From positions 930,001 to 994,000 of the forward strand of contig CBDCOW010000001.1 in assembly GCA_965219875.1 (NCBI GenBank): DNA of 64,000 nucleotides, given 5' to 3'. Made by a program: the position numbers and the translations under genes. The number at the start of each line of letters is the position of its first letter. The first letter of the stretch is position 1. The notes beneath the pieces are model-generated. The model had not been told where the DNA came from. It searched no databases and worked only from the letters and a program-made list of their open reading frames with translations. Of the stretch, positions 6,840 to 15,318 are shown piece after piece. The DNA is from DAOUKH01 sp965219875 (GTDB lineage: Bacteria; Chloroflexota; Dehalococcoidia; SHYB01).

Positions 6840-8525
6840 ATGCATGACCTGCTGATTCGCAACGCGCGGATTGTGGATGGGAGCGGCGGGCCTTCACGGC
6901 ATGGCGCGGTCGCGGTGTCCGACGGGCGCGTGACCGAGACCGGCGACGTCAACGGCTTGGCGCGGCGCGTTGTCGACGCCGAGGGGCTCGTCGTCGCGCC
7001 GGGGTTCGTCGACATCCACACCCACTACGACGCGCAGCTTGCGTGGGACCCGCTCTGCACGCCCTCCTGCTACCACGGGACGACGAGCATCGTGATGAGC
7101 AACTGCGGCTATGGCATGGCGCCGGTGCGCGCCGAGGACCGCGACTACACGATGGGGACGTTCAGCTGCGTCGAGGGCGTCTCGAAGGAGACGCTGATCA
7201 ACGGCTTGCCGTGGGAGTGGGAGACCCTCCCCGAATACCTGGGGTGGCTGGAACGCCGGGGGCTGGGGATCAACGTCGCGGCGCAGGTGGGGCACTCGGC
7301 GGTGCGCCGGTGGGTGCTCGGGCCCGAGGCCCACGAGCGCGAGGCAACGCCAGACGAGATCGCCACGATGCGGGCGATGGTGCGCGAGGGTATGGACGCC
7401 GGCGGGATCGGCTTCACCACGTCGCGGGTCGCCCACCAGAAGGGCGAGTTCGGCGAGCCGATCCCCTCCTTCGTAGCCCACGAAGATGAGATCTTCGAGC
7501 TGGCCGGCGTCCTCCGCGATCTGGGGCGCGGCATTATCGGGATCAACCCGCGGACCAAGTCGCTCGAGTTCGTCCAGGAGGACAAAGACCAGCTCTACAC
7601 GCTGGCGGCACGGACGGGGCGGCCGGTGAACTGGAACGAGTTCAACCAGCGCGACGCCTACCCCGGCCAGTGGCGAGTCCTCCTCGACTACATGGAGCAC
7701 GCCCAAGAGCTCGGCGCGATGGTCTACGCGGTGATGCGCTGCCAGCGGATGGACATGCACTTCAACCTGCGGGAAACGCACGCGTTCAATAGATCGCAGC
7801 TGTGGCGCGACTTCATGGCGCGGCCCACGGAGACCAAGCTCCGCGAGCTCGACGACGCGGACCTGCGGCGTCGGCTGATCGAGGAGATGCGGCCTCGCTT
7901 CTCGCAAGGCGGGGCCGGGTCCGAGCGGCTCGCCGTCGCCATCGCGGCCACGGACCGCCACCGCGGGCTCGACGGCCGGCTGGTGAACGACGCGGCGGCA
8001 GAGACGGGCGAGGAACCCGGCGAGCTCTTCTTCCGCATCGCCCGCGAGGAGCAACTGGAGACCGAGTTCGCCTACCACGGCGTGACCAACGGCGACGACG
8101 AGGCGGTCGCGGCGATGATCGCGAGCCCGGGCACGATCGTCGGCATCTCCGACGCGGGCGCCCATCTGCACACCATGAGCGGCGTCGACTATCCCACCTA
8201 TTTCCTTGGCCGGTGGGTGCGCGACAAGCAGTTGATGTCCTTGGAAGCGGGCGTCGCGGCGCTCACCTCGACGCCGGCGCGGCTGGCGGGACTCGAAGGG
8301 CGCGGAGTCATCGCCCCCGGCTCCTGCGCCGATCTCTGCATCTTCGACCCCGACACCGTCGGCCCCAGGCCCATGGAGATCTGGAACGACCTGCCCGGCG
8401 GTGAGTCCCGTCACGTGAAGCGGGCCGCCGGCGTCCGCGAGGTCATCGTCAACGGCGAGGCGCTGGTCCGCGACGGCGAGCCCACCGAGGCCCTGCCCGG
8501 CCGCGTCCTGCGCCACGGTCGTTAG
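6840..8525 (+). CDS. Amidohydrolase family 3 (N-acyl-D-amino-acid deacylase-like)
   Basis: The protein has 561 residues. It starts MHDLLIRNARIVDGSG, enters the metallo-hydrolase barrel with GFVDIHTHYDAQ (HxH metal ligands), then CGYGMAPV, and ends with the late Asp motif GISDAGAHLH and the beta-sandwich return (APGSCADLCIFDPDTVGP). This is the layout of D-aminoacylases and related amidohydrolases that hydrolyse amide or cyclic amide bonds. The exact substrate cannot be read from sequence. The ATG at 6840 fits the family start, and the likely transcription start coincides with it. The HpcH-type aldolase follows after 53 bp and is probably co-transcribed. Confidence 0.85.
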   Translation: MHDLLIRNARIVDGSGGPSRHGAVAVSDGRVTETGDVNGLARRVVDAEGLVVAPGFVDIHTHYDAQLAWDPLCTPSCYHGTTSIVMSNCGYGMAPVRAEDRDYTMGTFSCVEGVSKETLINGLPWEWETLPEYLGWLERRGLGINVAAQVGHSAVRRWVLGPEAHEREATPDEIATMRAMVREGMDAGGIGFTTSRVAHQKGEFGEPIPSFVAHEDEIFELAGVLRDLGRGIIGINPRTKSLEFVQEDKDQLYTLAARTGRPVNWNEFNQRDAYPGQWRVLLDYMEHAQELGAMVYAVMRCQRMDMHFNLRETHAFNRSQLWRDFMARPTETKLRELDDADLRRRLIEEMRPRFSQGGAGSERLAVAIAATDRHRGLDGRLVNDAAAETGEEPGELFFRIAREEQLETEFAYHGVTNGDDEAVAAMIASPGTIVGISDAGAHLHTMSGVDYPTYFLGRWVRDKQLMSLEAGVAALTSTPARLAGLEGRGVIAPGSCADLCIFDPDTVGPRPMEIWNDLPGGESRHVKRAAGVREVIVNGEALVRDGEPTEALPGRVLRHGR

Positions 8526-8578
8526 GGGCGCGCCGCCGCCGATCCCGCTACGGAGCGGAGATAAGGACGAGGCGCGTC

Positions 8579-9346
8579 ATGCGTCCGAACAAGCTCAAAC
8601 AGATGTGGCGTGACGACCAGCCCGCCAACATGGGCTGGATGAGCACGGCGGACCCGCTGATGGCCGAGACGATGGCCTTCGCTGGGTTCGACGCGGTAAC
8701 GCTGGACATGCAGCACGGCATGGGCATCGGCCCCGACCGCGCCGCCACCTGGCTCCAGGCGATCAGCCAGACCGACACCGTCCCCCTCGTCCGCGTTCCG
8801 TGGAACGATCCCAGCTACATGCAGTGGGTGCTCGACGCGGGGGCCTACGGGGTGATCGTGCCCCTAATCAGTACCCGCGAGCAGGCGGAGCGGGCCGGCG
8901 GCGCCTGCCGCTATCCGCCCATCGGCTACCGCAGCGTCGGCCCCAACCGCGTGCGCAACTACGCGGGCGCCGACTACATCGAGAAGGCGAACGGCGAGAT
9001 CGTCTGCCTGGTGATGATCGAGCACATCGACACCATCGGGCGGCTGGACGATATCGCGCAGGCGCCGGGCGTCGACGGCTTCTACATCGGGCCCATGGAC
9101 TTGGCCCAGACGATGGGCCTCGCCAACCCCGGCCGGTACGCCGCCTCGAAGGAGCACGCCGAGGCCTGCCAAGCCGTCCTCGACGCCGCCAACCGCGCCG
9201 GCCTCGTCGCCGGCGTGCACTGCGGCGGCCCCCAGGAGGCGCTGGAGCGCTTCGAGCAAGGCTTCCGGCTGTGCCCCGTCCTGTCGGACACCCGCGCCGT
9301 CGGGTCGGCGGCGTCCGCCGCGCTCAAGGCGATTGGGCGGCGGTAG
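8579..9346 (+). CDS. HpcH/HpaI-type aldolase
   Basis: The 255-residue protein has the pyruvate-dependent class II aldolase pattern: AGFDAVTLDMQHGMG with the catalytic His, VPLVRVPWNDP with the conserved Arg, AYGVIVPLISTREQAE, the metal-binding MIEHIDTIG, and FYIGPMDLAQTMG. Such enzymes cleave 4-hydroxy-2-keto acids into pyruvate and an aldehyde. Within the family it is closest to 2,4-dihydroxyhept-2-enedioate or 2-keto-3-deoxy-rhamnonate aldolases; which substrate is used is open. It follows the amidohydrolase in the same direction. Confidence 0.85.
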   Translation: MRPNKLKQMWRDDQPANMGWMSTADPLMAETMAFAGFDAVTLDMQHGMGIGPDRAATWLQAISQTDTVPLVRVPWNDPSYMQWVLDAGAYGVIVPLISTREQAERAGGACRYPPIGYRSVGPNRVRNYAGADYIEKANGEIVCLVMIEHIDTIGRLDDIAQAPGVDGFYIGPMDLAQTMGLANPGRYAASKEHAEACQAVLDAANRAGLVAGVHCGGPQEALERFEQGFRLCPVLSDTRAVGSAASAALKAIGRR

Positions 9347-9375
9347 TCCGCGCCCCGCGCCCGCGCGCGCCGCTG

Positions 9376-9538
9376 AGTCCAGTTATAGCGAGTTTTGCTA
9401 GTTTATGGTTTTCTTATAAGCCATGGTAAGTTTTCTATACTTGGAAAGGACGGTTGCTCGGCGAGGGCTCCTATTAGAGCAAGTTTAGCCATCTTATAAC
9501 TACCTTGTAAGTTTGGATAAGCTTGCTATAAGATGGCT
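9376..9538 (+). promoter_or_regulatory. AT-rich promoter/operator island of the second AAA ATPase
   Basis: A markedly AT-rich stretch in a GC-rich chromosome. A perfect 12-bp inverted repeat, AGCCATCTTATA (9487-9498) and TATAAGATGGCT (9527-9538), has a 28-bp spacer. The right arm covers the -10 of an extended promoter (TGC-TATAAG, 9524-9532), with -35-like TTGTAA 16 bp upstream. Further TTATA, TTGTAA and TAGC/GCTA elements recur through 9380-9520. The ATG at 9541 is where transcription should begin, so the mRNA looks leaderless. Autorepression through the repeat is inference. Confidence 0.5.
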
Positions 9539-9540
9539 GC

Positions 9541-10722
9541 ATGGACCCGATTCGCAACCCCTTTGCTCCCGGAGCGGGGACGCAGCCTCCGGAACTGGCC
9601 GGCCGCGATGATATCCGGGAGAGAGCGCGGATCGCATTGGAGCGCACCAAGCTTGGGCGCCCAAGCAAAAGCAGCATGCTGGTCGGATTGCGGGGTGTGG
9701 GGAAAACGGTGCTGCTGGACCGAATCCGGGAGGACGCCGAGGCGTCCGGCGTCCGCGCCCTCCGAATCGAAGCGCCGGAAAACCGCTCCCTTCCCTCCAC
9801 GCTGGCGCCGCAGCTGCGCCTGGCCTTACTCAAACTGTCGAATAGACAGGCCGCAAAGCTGCTGGCGCAACGCGCGCTGCGGGTGCTTACGGGGTTTGTC
9901 CGGTCCCTGAAGGTGCAGTACCAGGACATCGAGATCGGCTTGGATTTCGACCCTGAACCCGGACTGGCGGACAACGGAGACTTGGAAGCCGACTTGCAGG
10001 ACCTCTTCGAAGCCGTCGGTGCCGCCGCCAAGGCGGATGCGAGCTGCGTGGCGATCTTCGCCGATGAGCTCCAATACGTGCAGGAGGGGGAGCTCTCGGC
10101 GTTGATCACGGCGCTGCACCGGACGGCGCAGCGGAGGCTGCCGGTGACCATGATCGGCGCGGGCCTGCCCCAGGTGCGAGGCCGCATGGGGAAGGCGAAG
10201 TCTTACGCCGAGCGGCTCTTCGACTTCCATGAAATCGGCGCGCTGCCGCCTGAAGACGCCAAGCGCGCGGTCGCCAAACCCGCGCAAGACGAAGGCGTGG
10301 CGATAGAATCTCCCGCCCTCGACGCCATCATCGCCAAAACACAAGGCTACCCCTACTTCCTACAGGAGTGGGGCAAACACGTTTGGGACGTCGCCGAACG
10401 CTCTCCCATCACGGCTTCCAGTGTTGAAGACGCATCCAAGCAGGCCATCGCCGGCCTCGATGAAAGTTTCTTCCTCGTCAGGTTCGAGCGGCTGACGCCG
10501 GTGGAAAAGCGATACCTGCGGGCGATGGCCCACCTCGGCCCGGGTCCGCATCGTTCCGGCGCCATCGCCGGTGTGCTGGGCCGTCCCGTGACTTCTTTGG
10601 CCCCCACGCGCAGTCAAGTAATCAACAAAGGCATGGCGTGGAGCCCAAGTCACGGAGATACCGCCTTCACCGTCCCGCTGTTCGACGAGTTCATGCGCCG
10701 CATCATGCCCGGCGACGCGTGA
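9541..10722 (+). CDS. AAA family ATPase (AAA_16/Orc1-Cdc6-like fold)
   Basis: The 393-residue protein begins MDPIRNPFAPGAGTQPPELA. It carries a Walker A (GLRGVGKT, residues 56-63), a Walker B (CVAIFADELQYV), a sensor-1 region (LPVTMIGAGLPQV), and a C-terminal part resembling a winged helix (residues 300-390). Proteins with this opening occur across many bacterial phyla as single genes, and I know of no assigned function. No Shine-Dalgarno precedes the ATG; the promoter position suggests a leaderless message. The isolated location and AT-rich upstream island suggest a transferable or self-regulated cassette. Confidence 0.82.
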   Translation: MDPIRNPFAPGAGTQPPELAGRDDIRERARIALERTKLGRPSKSSMLVGLRGVGKTVLLDRIREDAEASGVRALRIEAPENRSLPSTLAPQLRLALLKLSNRQAAKLLAQRALRVLTGFVRSLKVQYQDIEIGLDFDPEPGLADNGDLEADLQDLFEAVGAAAKADASCVAIFADELQYVQEGELSALITALHRTAQRRLPVTMIGAGLPQVRGRMGKAKSYAERLFDFHEIGALPPEDAKRAVAKPAQDEGVAIESPALDAIIAKTQGYPYFLQEWGKHVWDVAERSPITASSVEDASKQAIAGLDESFFLVRFERLTPVEKRYLRAMAHLGPGPHRSGAIAGVLGRPVTSLAPTRSQVINKGMAWSPSHGDTAFTVPLFDEFMRRIMPGDA

Positions 10723-10793
10723 CATCGCGCCTAGGGCCGCCGCGGGCTCGCATCGGAGGCGCAGCGGTGTCCTTGGCGTCGGGTTCCGCTTAG

Positions 10794-10841
10794 TTATAGC
10801 AAAGTTAGACGGGAGCCGACCCCGCCCCGCGTTGCTATAAT
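10794..10841 (+). promoter_or_regulatory. ABC exporter promoter with 9-bp inverted repeat
   Basis: TTATAGCAA (10794-10802) and TTGCTATAA (10832-10840) are perfect inverse copies 29 bp apart. The right arm contains the extended -10 TGC-TATAAT (hexamer 10836-10841). The left arm is itself TGC-TATAAC on the other strand, so divergent promoters are possible. Transcription would start near 10848, 38 nt before the first ABC gene. The arrangement resembles that of the preceding ATPase gene. Confidence 0.45.
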
Positions 10842-10885
10842 GGCGGGTGCGGGAGGGACCGGCGGCGGGCGCTCCCGCGTGACTT

Positions 10886-12655
10886 ATGCGTACCTGGCTC
10901 CGAATCCTCGGCTATCTGCGCCCTTATAGGAAGGACGTCCTAGCCGCTTACGCGGCCCTGCTTGGGAGTACGGCCCTCTTCCTGGCGCTGCCTTTTCTCA
11001 TCGGCGAGTCGATCGACCGGATCGTGGAGGCCGACGGCCGCGGCGTCTTGGTGGTCATCGGGGCGCTGCTCCTGAGCGTGGCGGTGCTGCGCGGCGTCTT
11101 CGCCTACTTCGAGACCTACCTTCGGGAGAAGCTGGCGCAGCTTGTCGCCTACGACATGCGTAACCAGATCTTCGTCCACCTCCAGCGGCTGAGCTTCGCC
11201 TACCACGACCGGCAGCAGACGGGGCAGTTGATGTCCCGGGCCACGGCGGACGTCGAGGGCATCCGGTGGTTCATCAACCTCGGCGTGGTGCGGATGTCGT
11301 ACCTCGTGCTCCTCGTGATCGGCGCCTCCGTGCTGCTGCTCACCATCGATTGGCTGCTGGCCCTGATGTGCCTGAGCTTCGTTCCGTTCATCATCGTCCG
11401 GGGGTGGAGCATCAGCCGGACACTGCGGGGCATCTGGACGCGGGCGCAGGAGTACATGGGCGAACTCGGCATGCTGCTCCAGGAGAGCCTGAGCGGCGTG
11501 AAGGTGGTGAAGGTGTTCACCGCGGAGGGGCGGGAGGAGGCGAAGTTCGCCGCCAAGGCGCAGGACCTCGCCGACGAGAACCTCGCCGCGGTCCGGGTGC
11601 AGGCGACGAACGCCCCGGTACTGGTCTTCACCTTCACCGGGCTTACCGTCCTCATCCTCTGGTTCGGCGGACACCGCGTGATCGACGGCGTGATGTCGCC
11701 GGGCGACCTCACGAAGTTCATTCTGTACATGGCGATGTTGCAGATGCCGGTGCGGATGAGCGGCTTCCTGCTCAACCTGCAGTCGAGGGCAATCTCGTCG
11801 GGTGAGCGCATCTTCGAGATATTGGACGCCGACTCGCCGGTGAAAGACGGGCCCGGCGCGGTCGACCTCAACGGCGCGCGTGGGCGCGTGGTCATGGACA
11901 AGGTCGCGTTCGGCTACTCCGCGGCGAGTCCGGTGCTGGAAGAGATCAGCTTCGAGGCGGAACCGGGCGAGATCGTCGCGCTCCTCGGCAAGACGGGCAG
12001 CGGCAAGAGCACCATCGTCCATCTGATCCCGCGCTTCTACGACGCGACCTCCGGGGCAGTCACCATCGACGGGCAGGACGTGCGCGACCTCACCTTGGAG
12101 TCGCTGCGCGGCAGCATCGGCATCGTGCAGCAGGACGTCTTTCTATTCTCCGATACCATCGAGGGGAACATCGCCTACGGGGTCCCCGGGGCGAACCGCG
12201 AGCGGGTGGAATGGGCGGCGAAGATCGCCAACATCCACGAGTTCATCCTGAGCCTGCCCAACGGCTACGACACGTGGGTCGGCGAGCGGGGCATCACGCT
12301 GTCGGGGGGCCAGAAACAGCGGATCGCCATCGCGCGGACGCTGCTCATCGACCCGCGCATCCTGATCCTAGACGACTCGACTTCGAGCGTCGATACGCGC
12401 ACCGAGTTCGAGATCCGCCGCGCTCTGGAACGGCTCATCAAGGGACGGACGACCTTCGTCATCGCGCAGCGCCTCTCGACGGTGAAGAGCGCCGACCAGA
12501 TTCTGGTGCTCGACCGGGGGCGCATTGCGCAGCGGGGGACGCACGAGGAGCTGCTCGAAGAGGAGGACGGCATCTACCGCGAGATCTACGACATGCAGCT
12601 TCGGGCCCAGGAAGAGGCGGGGCGGCCGGTCGCGGGCGGGGAGGCGGCACCGTAA
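10886..12655 (+). CDS. ABC exporter subunit A (degenerate-site half)
   Basis: The 589-residue half-transporter has six N-terminal membrane helices (residues 1-310) and a C-terminal nucleotide-binding domain: Walker A LLGKTGSGKST, Q-loop IVQQDVFLF, canonical signature TLSGGQKQR, Walker B ILILDDSTSSVD and switch FVIAQRLST. The catalytic Glu after Walker B is Asp and the switch His is Gln, as in BmrC/TM287-type subunits. It should pair with the next gene product to form an asymmetric heterodimeric exporter in the inner membrane. The substrate (drug or lipid) is unknown. Its stop codon overlaps the next start (TAATG). Confidence 0.92.
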   Translation: MRTWLRILGYLRPYRKDVLAAYAALLGSTALFLALPFLIGESIDRIVEADGRGVLVVIGALLLSVAVLRGVFAYFETYLREKLAQLVAYDMRNQIFVHLQRLSFAYHDRQQTGQLMSRATADVEGIRWFINLGVVRMSYLVLLVIGASVLLLTIDWLLALMCLSFVPFIIVRGWSISRTLRGIWTRAQEYMGELGMLLQESLSGVKVVKVFTAEGREEAKFAAKAQDLADENLAAVRVQATNAPVLVFTFTGLTVLILWFGGHRVIDGVMSPGDLTKFILYMAMLQMPVRMSGFLLNLQSRAISSGERIFEILDADSPVKDGPGAVDLNGARGRVVMDKVAFGYSAASPVLEEISFEAEPGEIVALLGKTGSGKSTIVHLIPRFYDATSGAVTIDGQDVRDLTLESLRGSIGIVQQDVFLFSDTIEGNIAYGVPGANRERVEWAAKIANIHEFILSLPNGYDTWVGERGITLSGGQKQRIAIARTLLIDPRILILDDSTSSVDTRTEFEIRRALERLIKGRTTFVIAQRLSTVKSADQILVLDRGRIAQRGTHEELLEEEDGIYREIYDMQLRAQEEAGRPVAGGEAAP

Positions 12656-14496
12656 TGCGCGGCGGAATGGGCGGCGGCGTCTCGGCCATGCGTCAGGCGG
12701 TCGGCCCGGGCCGGCTCGGCGACGACGAAGAGATCCTCGCCAAGCCGTTCGACAACCGGGTCGTGATGCGGCTGATCCGGTACGGCGGGCCGTTCAAGAA
12801 GATGGCGGTCATCGCCGCGGTGACGATGATCTTCTACACCGCGGCGCTCGTCGCCGCGCCCTGGCTGGTGGCGATCGGGATTGAGCAGATCCAGGACGGC
12901 GACGGCGGGGCGTTGAACCGCACCGCGATCATCTTCATCTCCGTCGCGCTCGGCGGATGGTTAGCGCAGTACCTCCACCTGCGGGCCATGGCGATAGTGA
13001 CCCAAGGCGTGCTCTACATCCTGCGCACCGATCTGTTCCGCCACCTACAACGCCTGTCGATGCGCTTCTACGACCGGAATGAGATCGGGCGCGTCATGTC
13101 GCGCGTCCAGAACGACGTACTCAACCTGCAGGAGTTCCTCTCGACCGCCATCCTCGGAATCGCCGACCTCCTGGCGCTGGGAGGGATCCTCGTCGCCATG
13201 TTCCTGATGGAGCCCCGCCTGGCGGCAGCGACGCTCTCCGTGGTGCCCGTGCTCTTCATCGGCATCGCAATCTGGCAGAGCCGGGCGCGGCTCGCCTTCA
13301 TCCGGGTGCGGCAGGCGATCGCGCTGGTGAACGCCGACTTGCAGGAGAGCATCTCCGGGGTCCGCGTGGTCCAGAGCCTCAACCGGCAGGACCGTAACTT
13401 CTCCGACTTCGACAACGTGAACGACAGGCACCTCCAGCGCAACCTGGAGGCGGGTCGCCTCTCCGCGCTGATCCTGCCCAAAGTCGAGACGCTCATGGCG
13501 ACCGCGCTCACCGTCGTCGTGATCTTCGGCGGCAACCTCGTCCTCGGCGGAAGCCTCGAAATTCCCGTACTCGTGGCCTTCGCGCTGTACATCCAGCGCT
13601 TCTTCGACCCCATCCGCAACCTGACGATGCAGTACACCGAGATGCAGCGCGCCATGGCGTCGGGCGTCCGCATTTTCGAGGTGCTCGACACCAAGCCCGA
13701 CATCGTCGACGCGCCGGACGCCGTCGAACTTACCGAGGTAAAGGGCGAGATCACGTTCGTGCGGGTCAACCACCACTACACCCCCGACGTCCAGGTGCTC
13801 CACGACATCAACCTGCGGGTGCGGCCCGGCGAGACGGTGGCACTCGTGGGGCAGACCGGCGCGGGCAAGACGACGATCACCTCGCTGATCGCGCGGCTGT
13901 ACGACGTGTCCGGCGGGACGATCTTGATCGACGGCCACGACGTGCGCGGAGTGACGGCATCGTCGCTGCGGGACCGAATGAGCATGGTGCTGCAAGACCC
14001 GTTCCTGTTTTCGTTGTCGGTGCGCGACAACATCCGCTACGGACGGCCCGAGGCGACGGACGAGGACGTCGAGCGGGCGGCGCGGGTCGTGGGCGCCCAC
14101 GACTTCATCCTCGCGTTGGAGCACGGCTACGACACCGTGCTCCAGGAGCGCGGCGGCAACCTGAGCGTGGGGCAGCGCCAGCTCGTGAGCTACGCCCGCG
14201 CCATCGTCCGCGACCCGGCGATCCTCATACTCGACGAGGCCACCGCGAACATCGACACGCAGACCGAAGTGCTGATCCAGAACGCCCTCGGCAAGCTGCT
14301 CGAAGGACGAACGTCGGTCGTCATCGCGCACCGCCTCTCGACCATCCGCAACGCGGACCAGATCGTGGTGCTGGAGCGGGGGCGCGTCGTCGAGTCGGGC
14401 CCGCACGAGGCGCTGATGGAGTTGGGCGGCGTCTACCAGCGCCTCTACACAATGAACTACCAGCTGGAATCCAACGGCGCCGCCCGGGTGGACTAG
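12655..14496 (+). CDS. ABC exporter subunit B (catalytic-site half)
   Basis: The 613-residue half-transporter has an N-terminal arm, six membrane helices (about residues 45-340) and a nucleotide-binding domain with Walker A LVGQTGAGKTT, Q-loop LQDPFLF, signature LSVGQRQL, Walker B ILILDEATANID and switch VIAHRLST. The catalytic Glu and His are intact but the signature is LSVGQ rather than LSGGQ. Together with subunit A this gives one competent and one degenerate ATP site, the TM287/288 and BmrCD arrangement. The ATG overlaps the subunit A stop by one base, so translation is coupled. Its TAG stop shares a CTAG with the convergent NYN gene. Confidence 0.92.
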   Translation: MRGGMGGGVSAMRQAVGPGRLGDDEEILAKPFDNRVVMRLIRYGGPFKKMAVIAAVTMIFYTAALVAAPWLVAIGIEQIQDGDGGALNRTAIIFISVALGGWLAQYLHLRAMAIVTQGVLYILRTDLFRHLQRLSMRFYDRNEIGRVMSRVQNDVLNLQEFLSTAILGIADLLALGGILVAMFLMEPRLAAATLSVVPVLFIGIAIWQSRARLAFIRVRQAIALVNADLQESISGVRVVQSLNRQDRNFSDFDNVNDRHLQRNLEAGRLSALILPKVETLMATALTVVVIFGGNLVLGGSLEIPVLVAFALYIQRFFDPIRNLTMQYTEMQRAMASGVRIFEVLDTKPDIVDAPDAVELTEVKGEITFVRVNHHYTPDVQVLHDINLRVRPGETVALVGQTGAGKTTITSLIARLYDVSGGTILIDGHDVRGVTASSLRDRMSMVLQDPFLFSLSVRDNIRYGRPEATDEDVERAARVVGAHDFILALEHGYDTVLQERGGNLSVGQRQLVSYARAIVRDPAILILDEATANIDTQTEVLIQNALGKLLEGRTSVVIAHRLSTIRNADQIVVLERGRVVESGPHEALMELGGVYQRLYTMNYQLESNGAARVD

Positions 14497-15110
14497 GGAC
14501 GAGAGTAATTCGTCAGGTCAGCGACGGCATAATAGTCGGTCAGTTTCAACCAATGACACCAAACCCCGGAATCTGGCCGGGATAGGGACCGACTGCCACC
14601 CTTCGGACTACGCCAAGCCGCGCACGCCGCATGCCGAACACCCGCGTATCTCGTTCGCACGAACTCGAGCGCGGGCACCATGTCGGTATCCGTCGACATG
14701 ATGACACCGATATCATAGGCCTCGTCGATCGCCAGTGTGACGAAGTCGATGGCCAAGGCGACATCGATACCCTTTTCTTCCGCCTTCAGGCGAGGCCAAT
14801 CCCGCGGGTATCGCAGTTGACGCCAGATGACCTGAGCGCCACGCGCTTCCCACTTGGCGCATTGCCGCATGTGCGCGGCGTAAGACTTCGGATCCCTGCT
14901 CCAGTCGGGGCGCCCTGTATAGACCCGCACCCCGACCAGAGCACACGCAGCCCCATTGGGACCTCCACGTGTTTCTATGAGCCCCCCCAGCTTCACTGGA
15001 TCGACCTGTCCGCTAGGTGAAGGATCGTTCCTAGAGAAGAAATGCTCGCGCGCGCCCTTATACGCGTTCTGTGCGTCAATAAACAGCACGAGTTTCAGCG
15101 GATCGGCCAC
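14493..15110 (-). CDS. NYN-domain (PIN-like) ribonuclease candidate
   Basis: The 205-residue protein opens VADPLKLVLFIDAQNAY, the first acidic motif of NYN/LabA-type PIN-like nucleases. It continues with RVYTGRP, EEKGIDVALAIDFVTLA (second Asp cluster) and DIGVIMSTDTDMVPALEFV (third acidic motif). These residues usually bind metal for RNA cleavage. I prefer the GTG start at 15110: AGGA lies eight bases upstream, whereas the upstream TTG at 15131 falls in the T-tract of a terminator-like hairpin. The gene follows a mini-ORF that ends 10 bp before it. The C-terminal 60 residues are not recognised. Confidence 0.75.
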   Translation of the reverse strand: MADPLKLVLFIDAQNAYKGAREHFFSRNDPSPSGQVDPVKLGGLIETRGGPNGAACALVGVRVYTGRPDWSRDPKSYAAHMRQCAKWEARGAQVIWRQLRYPRDWPRLKAEEKGIDVALAIDFVTLAIDEAYDIGVIMSTDTDMVPALEFVRTRYAGVRHAACAAWRSPKGGSRSLSRPDSGVWCHWLKLTDYYAVADLTNYSRP

Positions 15111-15120
15111 GACTTGAGTC

Positions 15121-15186
15121 CTATAAGACAAAATAAACCCCGCCGTTCACCTGCCACAGTAGGCAAGGTGGACCGGCGGGGAGCAT
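15121..15186 (-). CDS. Leaderless 21-codon leader peptide upstream of the NYN gene
   Basis: The ATG lies 7 nt after a near-consensus -10 (TATACT), so ribosomes could load at the 5' end. The peptide reads MLPAGPPCLLWQ then VNGGVYFVL and its codons run through the whole hairpin at 15138-15181 and its T-tract. It stops 10 bp before the NYN GTG, with the stop inside the Shine-Dalgarno (TAGGA). The geometry suits attenuation or translational coupling. No homologue is known to me; translation is inference. Confidence 0.35.
   Translation of the reverse strand: MLPAGPPCLLWQVNGGVYFVL
15138..15181 (-). terminator. Intrinsic terminator/attenuator hairpin before the NYN gene
   Basis: On the minus strand a stem pairs CCCCGCCG with CGGCGGGG and, inside, CACCTTGCC with GGCAGGTG, around a short loop. 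The T-rich tract TTTATTTTG follows at once. The hairpin begins about 6 nt after the predicted transcription start, so most transcripts should end here, just short of the nuclease gene. Confidence 0.6.
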
Positions 15187-15193
15187 TGAAGTG

Positions 15194-15223
15194 AGTATAG
15201 GAATCGTTGCTCCACCTTGTCAA
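15194..15223 (-). promoter_or_regulatory. Promoter P2 upstream of the NYN gene
   Basis: TTGACA (15223-15218), an 18-nt spacer and TATACT (15199-15194): a near-perfect housekeeping sigma promoter reading left. Transcription should start near 15187, at the mini-ORF ATG. Confidence 0.7.
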
Positions 15224-15292
15224 CGGCCCCTTGGCAAGCCTGATCAGACGTAGACGTTGGAAATCAACCGCGCCGCCCTCTCAACAAAGACA

Positions 15293-15314
15293 GAGACCGC
15301 CCGGAGGCGGTCTC
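15293..15314 (-). terminator. Terminator-like hairpin of the upstream leader unit
   Basis: A perfect 9-bp stem, GAGACCGCC with GGCGGTCTC, and a 4-nt loop, followed on the minus strand by TGTCTTTGTT. It lies five bases after the stop codon of an eight-codon mini-ORF started from promoter P1. Confidence 0.5.
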
Positions 15315-15318
15315 GACC

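Noticed and set aside
6894..8516. 540-codon minus-strand frame opposite the amidohydrolase
   Set aside because: Composition is that of an antisense shadow (Ala/Gly/Arg/Asp runs) and no domain is visible; the plus-strand protein has clear motifs.
15131..15133. TTG at 15131 as the NYN gene start
   Set aside because: It sits in the T-tract directly after a terminator hairpin and has no Shine-Dalgarno; the GTG at 15110 has AGGA at proper distance.
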